The notes under the pieces were generated by a model that searched no databases, was not told the origin of the DNA, and saw nothing but the letters and a program-made list of their open reading frames with translations. This document shows positions 42,881-54,801 of a stretch of DNA of 64,000 nt, in pieces. Source of the DNA: Copromyces sp. CBS 386.78. Lineage: Eukaryota > Ascomycota > Sordariomycetes > Sordariales > Sordariaceae. The stretch lies in assembly GCA_030685235.1 (NCBI GenBank), contig MU839153.1, positions 124,001-188,000 on the forward strand, written 5' to 3'. A program made the position numbers and the translations under genes. Every line of letters begins with the position of its first letter. Position 1 is the stretch's first letter.

Positions 42881-43396
42881 TCAGTCACTCCGTTTCTTCA
42901 AGACCAGGGACTGGAAATACTCACGACCCAACTGGTTCCCCCGCTTGCTAACCTCCTTAGCATGATACTGCTTAATCTTGGCCCGTCTCGCCTCCTCCTG
43001 CGCCTCCAGTTCCAGCGCCCTCACATGTTCCCTCGCCTGCCTGACACTTTCCCTGGCCGCCATGAGCGCCCGGTCGGCATCGCGCTCGGCAGACTCGGCC
43101 ATCATGACGCGCTCGCGAGCTTGCACGATGGATGGGTCGACTTGGTGACTTGTTGAGTGGCCGTTGCCAAAGGTGCGTGATAGAAGGCTGGGCTTGTGGC
43201 CGGAGGAGGAGTCCCGGCTCGTGGACCGGTGGCGGCGGTCTGAGGCCGAGGAGTAGGTCGGTGATGAACCGGGGGAGGGGGAGCGGTTGTGTCGGGATGA
43301 GCCTCCGCCGAAGAGAGAATGGCGCTTGGGAGCCGGTTCATGGTGGACGGGGGCTGGGGCGGGCTCGGGCTCGGCGTGGCGGGAGAAGAGAGGCAT
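42881..43396 (-). CDS. Coiled-coil protein with Ser/Arg-rich N-terminus
   Basis: 171 residues from the ATG at 43396. The N-terminal half is disordered: PEPAPAPVHHEPAPKRH, then Ser/Arg/His/Gly-rich with SRHNRSPSPGSSP and a StS-R-D-S-S-S block. The C-terminal half (about 88-150) is an Ala/Arg/Glu-rich heptad-like helix (RERVMMAESAERDADRALMA), ending KEVSKRGNQLGREYF. I believe proteins of this type are widespread in Pezizomycotina as hypothetical proteins, but I cannot name one with confidence. The start context is CAACATGCC. The large antisense frames are shadows. Confidence 0.7.
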   Translation of the reverse strand: MPLFSRHAEPEPAPAPVHHEPAPKRHSLFGGGSSRHNRSPSPGSSPTYSSASDRRHRSTSRDSSSGHKPSLLSRTFGNGHSTSHQVDPSIVQARERVMMAESAERDADRALMAARESVRQAREHVRALELEAQEEARRAKIKQYHAKEVSKRGNQLGREYFQSLVLKKRSD

Positions 43397-44092
43397 GTTG
43401 GTAATGGGCGTGGTGTGTGTGTGGTTAGGTGGTTGTTGTTGTTGGTGAAGGTTGTTCCGTGGTTGTTGGGCTGGCTTGTATGCTTTGCTTGCTTGCTGGT
43501 TATCGATGAAGATGAATAAACACCAGCACTTGCAATGGTATTTCTATTCCTCCAACATGACCTTTCATCATCATTTGTGCACCCGACGAAACCTGCTTTT
43601 TGGGCCATGTATTTGACGTTGACGACGTCGTGGGCGGCGATCAACAACATGACGTCAAATCCGGCTTGGTGAAGGAGGGTGACAGGAGCCTTTGAATGGT
43701 CTGAAGAAAACGCGCTCCAATGAGCATGTCCCGAAGTGACGATGACGGCGGGGCGCAACAACAGCCCAACAGGACCCTGAAGGTGTCAAGACAGGACCCC
43801 GAATGCAGGGTTTCGGGCCTAGAACCATCATGGTCAGACAAGTGAAAGTTGAGTGATTCTCGAACAAGCTTCGTGCCAGGTTTCCTTGTTTTCAGCCACG
43901 GTAGTCGTCCATTCTCATGGCGCGACGTCGGCGGTTAAGCATTGCCAAGTCTGTGCCGCGGTGGTGAGATCAACTGTGGCTTGGGCTTGGCTTTCATGCG
44001 CTTTGGATTGGTCGACTGTAATGATGTTCTTAGTTATATTGGAATCGTCAAGATCTCGCGATGATGTCTTGGAAGTCTTTAAAACATTCGAG
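43397..44092. other. Intergenic, nothing recognised
   Basis: Promoter of the minus-strand gene; an 88-codon plus frame (43853-44119) runs into the retrotransposon and is not a gene. Confidence 0.4.
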
Positions 44093-44097
44093 AAAAA
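44093..44097. repeat. LTR element target-site duplication, left (AAAAA)
   Basis: Five A directly before the 5' LTR; five A follow the 3' LTR (50475-50479). Low-complexity, so the match is weaker evidence than usual. Confidence 0.5.
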
Positions 44098-44263
44098 TGT
44101 CAGAAATGAGGATGTATAGGGGTAGTGCTTATATAATTTAGCGGGTTTAGTATATTGTATTAACTAGATTTTCTATAAGGGATTTCTAGGTATATACAAC
44201 TTAATATAATACATAGTCTTCTCTCTACTTCTAAATTACCCCTGCACGTACTTATATTCTATA
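44098..44263 (+). repeat. 5' LTR
   Basis: 166 bp starting TGTCAGAAATGAGG and ending TTCTATA (from TTCTACA). Aligns over its full length with 50309-50474; differences are almost all C-to-T or G-to-A. Confidence 0.85.
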
Positions 44264-46179
44264 ATTAAGAGTTTTAAACGTATTATTACTGATTATAGTA
44301 AATCGAATAGGATATATTATTAGTAGATATTAATAATGATAATAATATTTTTTAATTAGGATTTTACTAAAGTAGGCGAAACTACTTTATTTAAAATTGA
44401 AGATTAGTTCCTTTAGAAAAAGGGCTTTAAATCGAAAGCGATAAATTTTAATTTGTAGAAGTATATTACTAATAATAGCGCTAGGGAAAAATGGCCTACG
44501 GAGTTAGAAAAGTTAGATTTTTTTAATTTTAAAGAAGTAGTCCCGGCCGGAACGGTTACGGATAGTTAGCTTTAATAGAATATTTTAGAATTTACTGAAA
44601 ATATTTCGGCCGCTAATACCCGGGGTTCTATAACCCGAGGAGCTATAATTCTTCCGCTTATAGCCTTAATTATTCTAGCCGGGCCGCCGGTCTTTTACGC
44701 GGCCTAGAGGATGGGTTTTACTATAGAGTAGGACTATTGCGATTATTAGCTAGCCTTTATAGATTACTGCCGTAAAAAGAAGGAATAGGATAAATTTTTT
44801 AAAAAGACTTTAACTTCAAGGAGTAGATAGTTAAATATATAGCGAAATATTATTAATTAACCTATTTCTTAAAATTAGTTACCCCAATTATTTAATATAA
44901 GAAATTCCATTAAGTTATTAAATATAATAAGAAGAAGGTTCGAAATAACGTTAGGGTTAAATATTTTAATAAAATTTTAATTACTATTTACCCTAAGAAT
45001 TAATCTAATTAGCTACTAGAGTAGGAGTAGATTATAGCTATTAATAAGCTTTTTAAAGTTAATAAGTATATTAAACGAAATAATTGGATATTCGACTTCT
45101 TTAGAACCGTAAATAGACTTTTTAATTCCCCTTTTACTTTTTAGGTTATTATATATTATATAAATTTAAATAGTAAAATTTATACGTATTAAAAAGCGTT
45201 TTAGGAGTTTAGGCAAATTATTACCGATATATTTTTATAAAGTAAGAATTACTTTTAAATTTTAAAAGGCGGCGCGTTCGGTATTAGAACTACTTTTGCT
45301 GAAGAAATTAGAAGGGACGCCTATTTTAATAATTCCCGGGAGTAGAATAATAATAAGAGATTATTTGGCGCTTCCTATAATTAAGGAGGAAAGCGGACGA
45401 AGAAAGCTTATTCTATTTATAAATATATAGGCTATAATTTAGAGAATTATTAATATATTAATTAATTTACAACCTTTAATTAATAGTAGGAATTCCCTTT
45501 CTTTATAAATTGTATTAGGGAAAATTATTCGAAATATTATAAATTCGTTTAGTAGGTAAAGGAAATTCGAATAAAAATTTTAAATAAGGAAGGAGCGGAA
45601 GTTATTTTTAATAAGAGTATTAGTGGTATTTAATTAAAAGGTCGGCGTATCGGTAGTATTAATTGCGAAGCGAATTTCTTAATATTAGAACTTTAATATA
45701 AAGGGTTTAAATATTTACTAAAAAAATTTAACGATTTTTAATTTAAGTATAATAATTTATATTTTTAATAAAGCCGGCCGTTTTAAAGGCTTTATAAAGG
45801 CGGCGAAGGGAAATTATATTTAGGCGGGAAATAAATCTATTACGATTAAAGGGTACGGAATAATTTATTTAATTATAAACGATAACGAAGGTTACCTTAT
45901 AAGTTTTAAATTCGACAACGTTGTATTTATATTAAAGATAGCTTGTAATTTCGTTTCTTTAAGAAAATTATTGGAAAAAGGACTCTATTAGGATTAAATT
46001 ATTGAATTTAGTTGTTTATATTTCCGCTTAAATAATTTATATTAAAATATATCCCTTTCGAAATATATATTAATTAATCTTCTTTTTACGTATAATTTTA
46101 CTAGTTTATTAGTAAGACTATTAAGAAACCCTAAGAGAGCGATACTTTACGCTAATACTTTCGGTTTAACTATTTTAAT

Positions 46180-46750
46180 TTAGAAATATTAATTTAATTA
46201 ATTAATTGGGTGTATAGAATCTACTTAAAAGGCCTAAATTTAATTTATTACGACTTTTATACGGTAGCGAAATTAAAGCGCTAAATACAAAAGGAAGTCC
46301 GTAACGCGCTAGAAGGCTTAAAGATAAAACTTATAATTAATTTTTTCAATTATCCGGTTATAAAGGCCGGCAGGGGAATTATTTTTAACCTAATAATCGT
46401 TATAAATTGTTAGTCCGAATATATATAATTTTACTACTTATTTAATTAGTTAGCGAATTTAATTATTACTACATTTATATTACTATTTAATAATTTAGAA
46501 TTATATTACTAAATTAAAGTAAAAGTAGTCGAATATAATAATAAAATTATAATATTAAAACTTTATATCGCTACCTTCTTTTCCTAGAGAAGAATGATTA
46601 TTAAGCCTTCGGCTCCTTATTTATAAATTTAAAATAGCAGTGCCGAATATTCGGGGGGTACGATTAAAGAGAAGGCGGTAGCGATAATAAACGGTATTTA
46701 TTTACTTTAAAAATTTTAAAGAGCAATTATAATAGCGGTAATTTATTTTA
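46180..46750 (+). pseudogene. Integrase remnant of the copia element
   Basis: Plus-frame trace with gag-pre-integrase-like and integrase-core residues, ending in NSSAEYSGG and IKEKAVAI; interrupted by RIP stops. Confidence 0.6.
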
Positions 46751-47859
46751 TAAATAAAACCCTACGAAGGGAATTCAATTAAAAATCCCTAAAAGAATAT
46801 TTAATAGTATATATAATAAACTAAAACGGCGGGTAATAATAAGTAATATTTAAACTAACATATTTAAAAATATACAGGTATAAAGCTTTTACGCTTATAA
46901 TCAATATACTACGTAATTAAAAGAAGATTTAGAAACTAAAATAACGCACTTAAGTTAAATATTTAATAAGCTATTAATTAATTAATATTTATTATATTTA
47001 GAATTTATATATTAATAGGGTAATTACTATACGAAACGTTATATTTAATAAAAATAAAGTTTTTATAAATAATATTTAAACTTTCTATATTACCCTTAAT
47101 ATATTTTTCGAAGAATTAGCCATATAATTAAATAATTTTTATTAATTAAATATCGACGTTTCCGAATTTTTCCCTAATAAATAAGCAAAAGACGAAAACG
47201 ACGAGGACGAAGGTCCCGTAGTCGAATTTATACTAATTATTATCGATACTATTAATTTACTTTTAATTAATCTAATTAAATTTATATTTATTTAAGAATA
47301 AGAGGAGGTACTGGAATTATATAATAATTAGTAGGATATAATATTAAATAAGGAGGAGGAGGCTAGAACCGCGTATTTATTTCTTTTAAAAAGTTTAATA
47401 TCGTTTTTTATCAATAGATTAAATATTTTTTAATTATAAGAGAATTAGCCGATTTACAATTAGTATTTCGGATAGGTAGGAGGCTTCTTAATTATATTTT
47501 CCCATTTTAATATAATTATTTTTAAAGGTAACCCTATTTTGAAAGGAAGGTTAGACCGGTTATATTTTATAGAATTTGCGGTAAAAATATTAAAAGAAGA
47601 ATTCTCATTAGATTCGAAATTAATTTATAATAAAATTAATTACTTCGATACAATATACATATTAATTACATTTTAATAGCAAAACTTTCCTCTTCCCTCT
47701 AAATTATATAAAAAATTATATTATTATTCCTTTTATATTATTTTTCGTCGAATTAAATAGGAATATATAATTAATTACGAAGAGAAAAAGTTATAAATAT
47801 AGGTCGATAAAAATAAATAAAGGATTAATAATAAGGTCCTTTTCGATTTTATATAGGTA

Positions 47860-48310
47860 TATATATATAAATTTAATGCGGAAGGATTCTTTTTAAAGTA
47901 TAAAATTTATTTAATTATACGAAGAGATTAATAGGAATATAATAGTATATACGATACGTACATAATTACCTTCGCAATCTGCTCCTTGCAAATTATAATA
48001 ATTATTACAATTTATTTCGATTTTAAATTTAAATAATACAATATTATTAATACTTTCGTTAATACATATTTTAATAAATTTATCTATATACGGGCGCCTT
48101 AGGGATATAAATAGAAAAGAAAGATATTAAAGTTATTGAAAAAATTTTACAGTTTATATAAATCCCCTTTATTATAATAGAAAGAATTTATTAAAACACT
48201 TTTAAAAATTAGCCTTTCAATTATTTTTATAGAGCTATATATTTATATTTATTATAATATAATAGTCTTTTTCTACGTCAATAATATTATTATTATTTAT
48301 AAAGGAAAGT
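47860..48310 (+). pseudogene. Reverse transcriptase remnant of the copia element
   Basis: Frame trace contains residues fitting KARLVVRG-, A(P)QGYK- and YVDD-type copia motifs, with the catalytic Asp pair read as Asn-Asn. Inactive. Confidence 0.65.
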
Positions 48311-49078
48311 ACTTTAATTTAGTTAATTAGGTTATTACTATATTTTAAGACTATTATTAATTTATAAGCGGTTATAATTTTTAATAGTTCTTTAATATTA
48401 AAATCCTTCGAAATAGGTTAAAATAATTAATTTAACTATTTTAACAATAATATATTTTAAAAATTACGGAGAATTTTGTATAGAATAGGAAAGTTCTTAG
48501 TATTTTTATAATATAAGAAAAATTAATACCTTCTATAGAAATAGCCCCTTAATATTTAATTAAATAGTATTAAAAGGCTATTAGCGAATTTTTTTACTTA
48601 ATAATTATTACCCGGTTAAATTTATTATTTATAGTTTCCTAATTAATTTATTTCCTTACTAACCCTAATTTTTATTACTATTACGTTAGCAATTAATTTA
48701 AAACTTTTATTAAAAGTACTATAGATTATATATTATAGTTGGGGGGTAGGTATAATTTCGACGTACTAATAGATTCGTCCTTCGCCGACAATATATTTAA
48801 TTATAAGAGTTTTTAAAGGTTTATAATATAGTTATTTAGAAGTACGGTAGACTAGCGAACTAATAAGTAAAATACAATTACAACCTCTACTATTAAAATA
48901 GAATTATTATCCTTTTCCTAAAGAATAAAGGAAAGTATATAAATAAAGTATTTCCTCTAAATTCTTATAATAAAATTTAAATTTAATATTATCCCTTTAG
49001 GATACGATAATAAATAAATAATCCGCTTTATTACGAAAGAAAATACTAAATTCTAAATTAAATTTAAGTATATTAATA

Positions 49079-49086
49079 TTTATAAT
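49079..49086. repeat. MITE target-site duplication, left (TTTATAAT)
   Basis: Identical to 49601-49608. Confidence 0.7.
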
Positions 49087-49600
49087 GAGAAAGTCTAACC
49101 GTACGGTCACGAATGTCTATCCGTACGGTGATCCACTTTTTTCTCCCATACATATCCCTAACCCTGCCGTCCCCTCCCCGTCAGCACCAGTCTCGCTCGT
49201 ACCGCGACCGCCAAGCCCCCAGATTACAGCCCATTACACATTCTGACCCCTGCACAGCACACGTATCGCTGACAGCCGTAACAGCCATGACAGCCGTGAC
49301 AGCCGTGACAGCCGTAATAGCCGTGACAATCGCTGACAGCCGTAACAGCCGTAACAGTCGCTGACAGCCGTGACAGCCGTGACAGCCATGACAGTCGCTG
49401 ACAGCCGTGACAATCGCTGACAGCCAAGCGCTGCGGTCTGATGTTACGTATGAAAGAATGGTAATGCCCAGATTTCTGGGCGAAATTTTCGAAAGAATAC
49501 ATATGACATCTGTGGCCGCGCGAGGGTTAAGGATATGTGTGTAGGAAAAAGTGGATCACCGTACGGATAAATATTCGTGACCGTATGGTTAGACTTTCTC
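49087..49600. mobile_element. Nested MITE with GACAGCCGT repeats
   Basis: 514 bp with inverted repeats of about 55 bp: GAGAAAGTCTAACCGTACGG at the left and the complement of GAGAAAGTCTAACCATACGG at the right, each followed by TCACGAAT and GTGATCCACTTTTT. It has an 8 bp target duplication. The middle (49265-49425) is a 9 bp tandem array of GACAGCCGT with ATCGCT variants. The interior is much richer in G+C than the surrounding retrotransposon. The GAGA start and the 8 bp duplication are shared with the MULE at 32531, so a MULE transposase may have moved it. Confidence 0.8.
49265..49425. repeat. 9 bp tandem repeat (GACAGCCGT)n
   Basis: About 17 imperfect units within the MITE; generates a Thr/Ala/Val repeat frame that is not a gene. 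Confidence 0.85.
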
Positions 49601-50308
49601 TTTATAATTATTAGTTTAGGGAGGAATAGTAGCGGGGTTTCTTCCAAATTTACTACGTACCTACTAAAGAGATAATCGCCGACGGTTTAATAAAAGTATT
49701 ACCAATTAATAAATATAAAGAATTTATAAGCCAATTAAATTTTTAAAATATTAAGGTAGTAAAGGAGGAATTAAATAAATTATTATTTAAAATAGAAGTG
49801 AATTATTTAATTGTAAGGATTTACGAGAAGGATTAGGAGGAGTAAGTTCTATCGAATAATAAAAAAGGAGGAAACAGTAATTATAGGTATAAATTACCTA
49901 TTTATATAATATAATAGAAATAACCTCTATAAATTAAGAGGGTTTTATATAGTACGCAATTTATATAAGGAGGAAAAAGGGTAAAAATATTAATTTTAAT
50001 AGGGTTCGAACTTAAGATTTTTAAGGATAGTCTATAGGCTATTAATAATATTAATAAGTATACTATAAAATATATTTAAGCGATAAGAATAGTTTAAAAT
50101 TTGATTTTAACGCTTTAATTAATAAGTTACGGGACCCGGGTCGTTATTGAAAACTAGTACTATCGACCTTCCTTATAAAGGGGAATTAATAGTAAGTAAC
50201 GTTTTTAAAGGCGACCGTTAGGGGAGATACGAAAAAGGGAGTAAAATTGTAAATAGTTTTATTTATATTAGTTTTCTAGGTATTTTGCCTAGTGTAGTTG
50301 GGGGGGTA

Positions 50309-50474
50309 TATTAGAAATGAGGATATATAGGGGTAGTACTTATATAATTTAGCGGGTCTGGTGTGTTGTATTAACTAGATTTTCTGTGAGGGATTTTTGG
50401 GCACACAGAACTCAATATAATATACAGTCTTCTCTCTATTTCCAGATTACCCCTGCACGTGCTCATATTCTACA
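50309..50474 (+). repeat. 3' LTR
   Basis: Pairs with 44098-44263. Its first bases are TATTAG where the 5' LTR has TGTCAG, so RIP hit this end too. The second half (from about 50355) is visibly less mutated than the 5' LTR. Confidence 0.85.
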
Positions 50475-50479
50475 AAAAA

Positions 50480-50895
50480 CAAAACATGGAAATAAGGTTG
50501 CCAAGAGCAACAACGGTGGATAATGATGGTGGAGACAGAAAATGGAGCTGGTGAAGAAAACAATGCGGGGGATCACGTGAGAGAGCAATCTACCTTACGG
50601 GCCCCACCAAAGCTTGACCAAAGAGCCAAAGAGGCCCGTGCATAGAGCTCTATTAAAGCAAGAGGCGCGTCGCTTTTTAGAAAGAAGGACGAGCAATTGT
50701 TTTGCAAACAACTGAACACACCCAACATCATCACCATTTCACCCATTCCAGACCATCTCACTTGCGACACCACATATTCAGTCCGAGTCGCATAACATAG
50801 CTGTATCTCCTACTACAGCATTATTACAGTATCCATCACATCTTTCCCACAGCAGCATTCTACATCACCACCACCACATCACCACATCACCAACC
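50480..50895. other. Promoter and leader of the RNPS1-like gene
   Basis: No gene. CACCA/CATCACCA-rich leader sequence just before the ATG at 50896. Confidence 0.5.
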
Positions 50896-51964
50896 ATGGC
50901 CTCCCGTTCGAGGTCCCGGTCGGCTGGCCACTACGACGTTGAGCGCTCCCCGTCTCGCTCCCGTTCTGCAACTCCTCGCCGCAACCCTTCTCCCACACCT
51001 CGCTCCGCCCGCGACTACTCCCGCGAACCCTCGCCCGCCCTCAGAGATGCTTCCCTCGACCGTGAACGAGGTCGCTCGCCGCCCCGCAGGAATGGTGGTG
51101 GTCGTCGTAGTGTGAGCCCGACACCTGGTCGCGCCAGGAGCTACAGTCGTGGAGGAGGCTCTAGGAGCAGGAGCAGGAGCCCGACTCGCAGTTCGAGCCC
51201 AGCTCAACCCGTGAGAAGCACAAAGATTGTCGTCGAGCGTTTGACCAAGAACATCAACGAGAACCATCTTCGCGACATCTTTGGCCAGTTTGGAGAGATT
51301 GAGGACTTGGATCTGCCTTTGAACAGGACATGTACGTGTCGCCTTCTTCAATCACCGTCTCGTCTACTTCCAGCCCTTAACTGACATCTGACTGTGAACA
51401 GCCCGCACAAACCGCGGCACAGCCTACATCCTCTACGTCCACGAAGCCGATGCCGAAGCCGCTATTGCCCACATGCACGAAGCCCAGCTGGACGGTGCCG
51501 TCATCAACGTCTCCATTGTCCTTCCCCGTCGCAAATTCTCCCCTTCCCCACCTACCGCTCGCAGGGGCGCAAACTATGATCCCCGTCAACCCCCGCCAGG
51601 AACCAGAGGGGGAGGCCGCGGCGGTCGCAACAGATCCCCCGGTCCTCGTGGTGGTGGACGTCACGCACATCGTTCCGATACCTATAGACCTCGTTCAGTG
51701 TCACGATCGCGATCCCGCTCGCGCTCCCCTGTAGCAGCGGGTGGAGGAACCAGGAGGTATCGGTCGAGGTCACGCTCTTGGTCTTCCCGAAGCCGCTCTC
51801 CTAGCCCGAGGGCCGGACGTGGTGGAAGAGGAGGAGGCGGCAGAGGAGGAGGAAGAAATGATGTGGACGAGAGAGCACGTAGGAGTCCTAGCCGCGCTAG
51901 TTACGACAGCTATGATCGCCGAAGCAGGAGCCGCAGCCGCAGCCGTGATTGGGACAGACGTTAG
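50896..51964 (+). CDS. RNPS1-like SR protein with one RRM
   Basis: Two exons, 50896-51331 and 51402-51964, encode 332 residues. The 70-base intron has donor GTACGT, branch CTGAC near 51381 and acceptor AACAG. The N-terminus (1-105) is an RS domain (SRSRSRS, SPSRSRS, SRSRSRSPTRSSSP). The RRM spans about 106-187. RNP2-like TKIVVERLT and RNP1-like RGTAYILYV are visible, with the sequence around ENHLRDIFGQFGEIEDLDLP and HMHEAQLDGAVINV. The C-terminus has PRRKFSPSPP, RGG repeats and further RS dipeptides. In the family, RNPS1 acts in the nucleus in splicing and the exon-junction/ASAP complex; this role is inferred by homology. The intron interrupts the RRM. Confidence 0.85.
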
Positions 51965-53999
51965 GTGCGTCCCTCGTGCAGGCGCTGATTTGGGCCAACC
52001 TGAGGATTAATCTTGGCGATCCACGGGTTTGTATGGTAATCGGTTAATGAGAGCATTAGGCGTTTGGGGAGGTATGGAAAAGTCGACGAGACAAAATTGG
52101 ACAACAACAGGTCCGGTGTGAGTGTCATTCCCTTTTGGAGGGGGAGTATTGTACCAACAACAACAACAGGGGAAAAGGAGGTTTGACTCGTGTTAGCTTA
52201 CAATGATTTGTACAGGACGCCTGACGAACATCTCGCGATCCGAATCGAACCCCAAAGATAGTTGCCGACGATTGTTGTCGTTGGTTCGAGGAGACATGAA
52301 TACGAAGATCAAGATAACATACAAGATTTCAACATGGTGGCTCGCCCGTTTCCATCCGTGCTGGTATGTGCAAGTTTTCTTCTATCTTTGGATCTTGTAT
52401 CCATATTGGTCTACCCTCTTCACCTCTCTGTCTTGCCTAGCCATATTTCTTTTCGGTCGGACCAACCCGATGTTGCATCTCATCGTACTTGGTGTACCAT
52501 GTTGGAAGCCTGTACAACCCAGCACATGGCCAAAACCAGTTTTGCCTTTCCTGTGGATGCATGTCATCAACAACTGACCAATGACATCTGCTGAAGCAGT
52601 CGTTGTATACAATGGCGATTCGGATTACTTACCTGTAAAACCCACCGATGCCCAAGCGACCTGAACCATGCATTTTCCAATCCAATCTCGAAATATTTGG
52701 GAACGATGTCCGCTCGGTCAGCCCTAAGCGTGGGCCCGATCGAGACTGCTGCGCCATCCATCATGTGCCGCGCGTATCTCTCGGGGGAAACATCCCAGCC
52801 CAGTTTCTCTCTGTCTCGCTGTACGACCAGGAAAAACCTAGCCGGCACTTCAGCTGGAGGCTCCTGGACAGATACACAGTACGGTACCGCCGAGTTGGGT
52901 CGGCGTTGTCAGTTCCAATAGCTTAATACTTGTCCGAGCTCCGAGGATCATTCCCAAACCTCAAGGTGCTCAACTCAACACGCCCTTTTCCCCCAACCCC
53001 AGGCCCCGACCACACTACGGTATCACGTCATCATATCCTACATTGAAGGCACAAGTGTGCGTGGCAACAAGACACTGATACAGGTGATTCATCGTGATCT
53101 AGTCATGGACAGGTGGTCGGTCTCTTCTTCGACTGGGTCCTTTTCTTTTGCCCATGCATACCGTGTACTCTCTGCAATGTCATCTCTCTTTCCACGTGCC
53201 CCCGTCCTACCCCCAAATTGTTTCCATTGCTACCTGGTCTTGTGGTCTCGTGGCCTGAGGAATCAGGGGTGGAGTCACGGTATCTGCCGAGGCTGCCGTT
53301 GGACGACGATTCCAAGACTCGACAAGTGGGAAAGACTGAAGAATCATTCTAGGACCTCGTCTTCATTTTGCTCCACTGGCTGGTTCACCGAACCAGATTA
53401 TCCCTAGACAGTGTCCTGCTGTTGTTGCTGCCTTGGGGCCTTGGTGCCTCGGAGACTTGCGGACTACGAACACATTGTTGTCGTCGGGGGCGACTACGAG
53501 AAAGCTTACAGAAGTCACTGTCCGGAAGTGATTTCTTCATATTCCCATACTGGTTCACCGACCGAAAGGACCACTTACGGATGGCGACTTTTTTTTCCGT
53601 CGATGGCAGACAGTGATGTTGTTGGTGCCTTGGTGCCTCGGAGCTTTGCGGACTCCGAAGACACTTTTGGGAGCTGCCAGAGAGCTTACAGAGCTTTGCG
53701 CATTAGCGTTCATTGTCGAGTTCACCGCCGTGCCGGACTTCAAACCACACATACAGCGCCAAATGGTTGTTGATGTCCTAAATGCTCATCATATAAAGAG
53801 ATGATGCCTTGTCGTCGGTGTCGCTTCTTATGGTGGGTGTTGTAGATACCCTCAACTCTTTAGCGATTTCTCCCACGGCAGTTTCCTCACTGAGTAATAA
53901 CCGCCGTTTTAACCCCATAACCCAGACTATCTCACAAGGATTTCATTCTTGCACTCACAGCCGCTTTCCACTCAAAACCCCCAACAGAAAGAAGACAAA
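51965..53999. other. No supported gene
   Basis: Many overlapping frames of 60-120 codons on both strands, none convincing. There is a weak duplication: around 53410-53520 and 53605-53700 both contain a version of GGTGCCTCGGAG followed by GCGGACT and, later, GAGCTTACAG or AAGCTTACAG. Confidence 0.4.
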
Positions 54000-54263
54000 A
54001 TGGTGATGATATCCTCCGTCTTTACTACCTTTTCTTCCACCAGGGACCCAAACCCTGTTGAACTTGTCCCCACCAACAACCACCAACACGATGCCCCCGG
54101 CTTCTTCTTCTTCCCAGAACTGTACCATGCTGTTCAAGTTCCCTTCAACATCAGCCTCCCTAACCCTCCTCGGCCGCCTACACCTGGACCGACGACGCCC
54201 AGACCGGGACCTTTGTCACCGAGACCTAATGTGCCGAGTCCACCGCCTACGCCGAGGAAATGA
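54000..54263 (+). CDS. Small Pro-rich protein
   Basis: 87 residues from the ATG at 54000 (CAAAATGG, good context), preceded by a CA-rich leader. The first half is mixed and aromatic (APGFFFFPELYHAVQVPF) and the second is a proline-rich tail (NPPRPPTPGPTTPRPGPLSP and on). No leader or helix. Could be a genuine small gene; nothing identifies a function. Confidence 0.4.
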   Translation: MVMISSVFTTFSSTRDPNPVELVPTNNHQHDAPGFFFFPELYHAVQVPFNISLPNPPRPPTPGPTTPRPGPLSPRPNVPSPPPTPRK

Positions 54264-54801
54264 GGAAATGAGTTGTGGTAAGTAAGGTACATATCTTCTT
54301 ACTACCTACTATTGTTTGCCAGCAGACGGGAGCCATGGTGACTGATATATTGCATGAACAATCTCAGGCGGGCAGGGCATGTCATAGGGTTCGTGTTACA
54401 CAAACCCCTAGGCTTCAAACATGGCGCGCCTGACTTATTGACAAAATCCAAGTCATTGACCATGTACTGAGTGAGCATTGGATGTAACGTAGCAAATTAG
54501 CCATCAACAGATGTTCCAACGGGATGGGAAGCCTGTGTGTCGACTACCGGGCGAGACTGGACAGTGAAGTGAGACTCAGCCTTACAGGGCTGCATGCATG
54601 TCATCCCGCCTCGTCGAGAAAATGAGGAGACCAGATTGCGGGAAGAACGACGGGAGGTGTAGAATGTATATTAAGGTGTTCACAATTTTCTATTAGGTGG
54701 CTACCTACCTAGTGACCAAGGGTGGGGGGAATGTCAGAAAAAAGAAGGAAAGAAAAAACGATCAAGTATCGAAGTGATAAAAAGAGGCCAAAATGAGAAT
54801 T
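54264..54801. other. Intergenic, nothing recognised
   Basis: No coding frame. Contains the downstream A-rich (T-rich on minus) tract that can terminate the tRNA transcript. Confidence 0.45.

Larger units (their letters stand above)
44098..50474 (+). mobile_element. Ty1/copia-type LTR retrotransposon, RIP-inactivated
   Basis: 6377 bp including two 166 bp LTRs. The interior has no open frame, but plus-strand coding traces remain in copia order. An integrase-like part (about 46180-46750) includes NSSAEYSGGTIKEKA, matching the catalytic Glu region. A reverse transcriptase part (about 47860-48310) has YVNN at 48274-48285, where YVDD is expected; G-to-A change of GAC GAC explains it. Integrase before reverse transcriptase distinguishes copia from gypsy elements. 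A G-rich tract (TTGGGGGGG) precedes the 3' LTR as the polypurine tract. A 514 bp MITE sits inside at 49087-49600. Confidence 0.85.

Noticed and set aside
43102..43761. 219-codon minus-strand frame
   Set aside because: Overlaps the coiled-coil gene in another frame and runs into its promoter; Thr/Pro/Ser composition comes from the gene's RS-like codons.
49113..49364. 83-codon frame with Thr-Ala-Val repeats
   Set aside because: Translation of the 9 bp GACAGCCGT array in a MITE.
51552..51773. Minus frame over the RS region
   Set aside because: Shadow of the RNPS1-like RS/RGG coding sequence.
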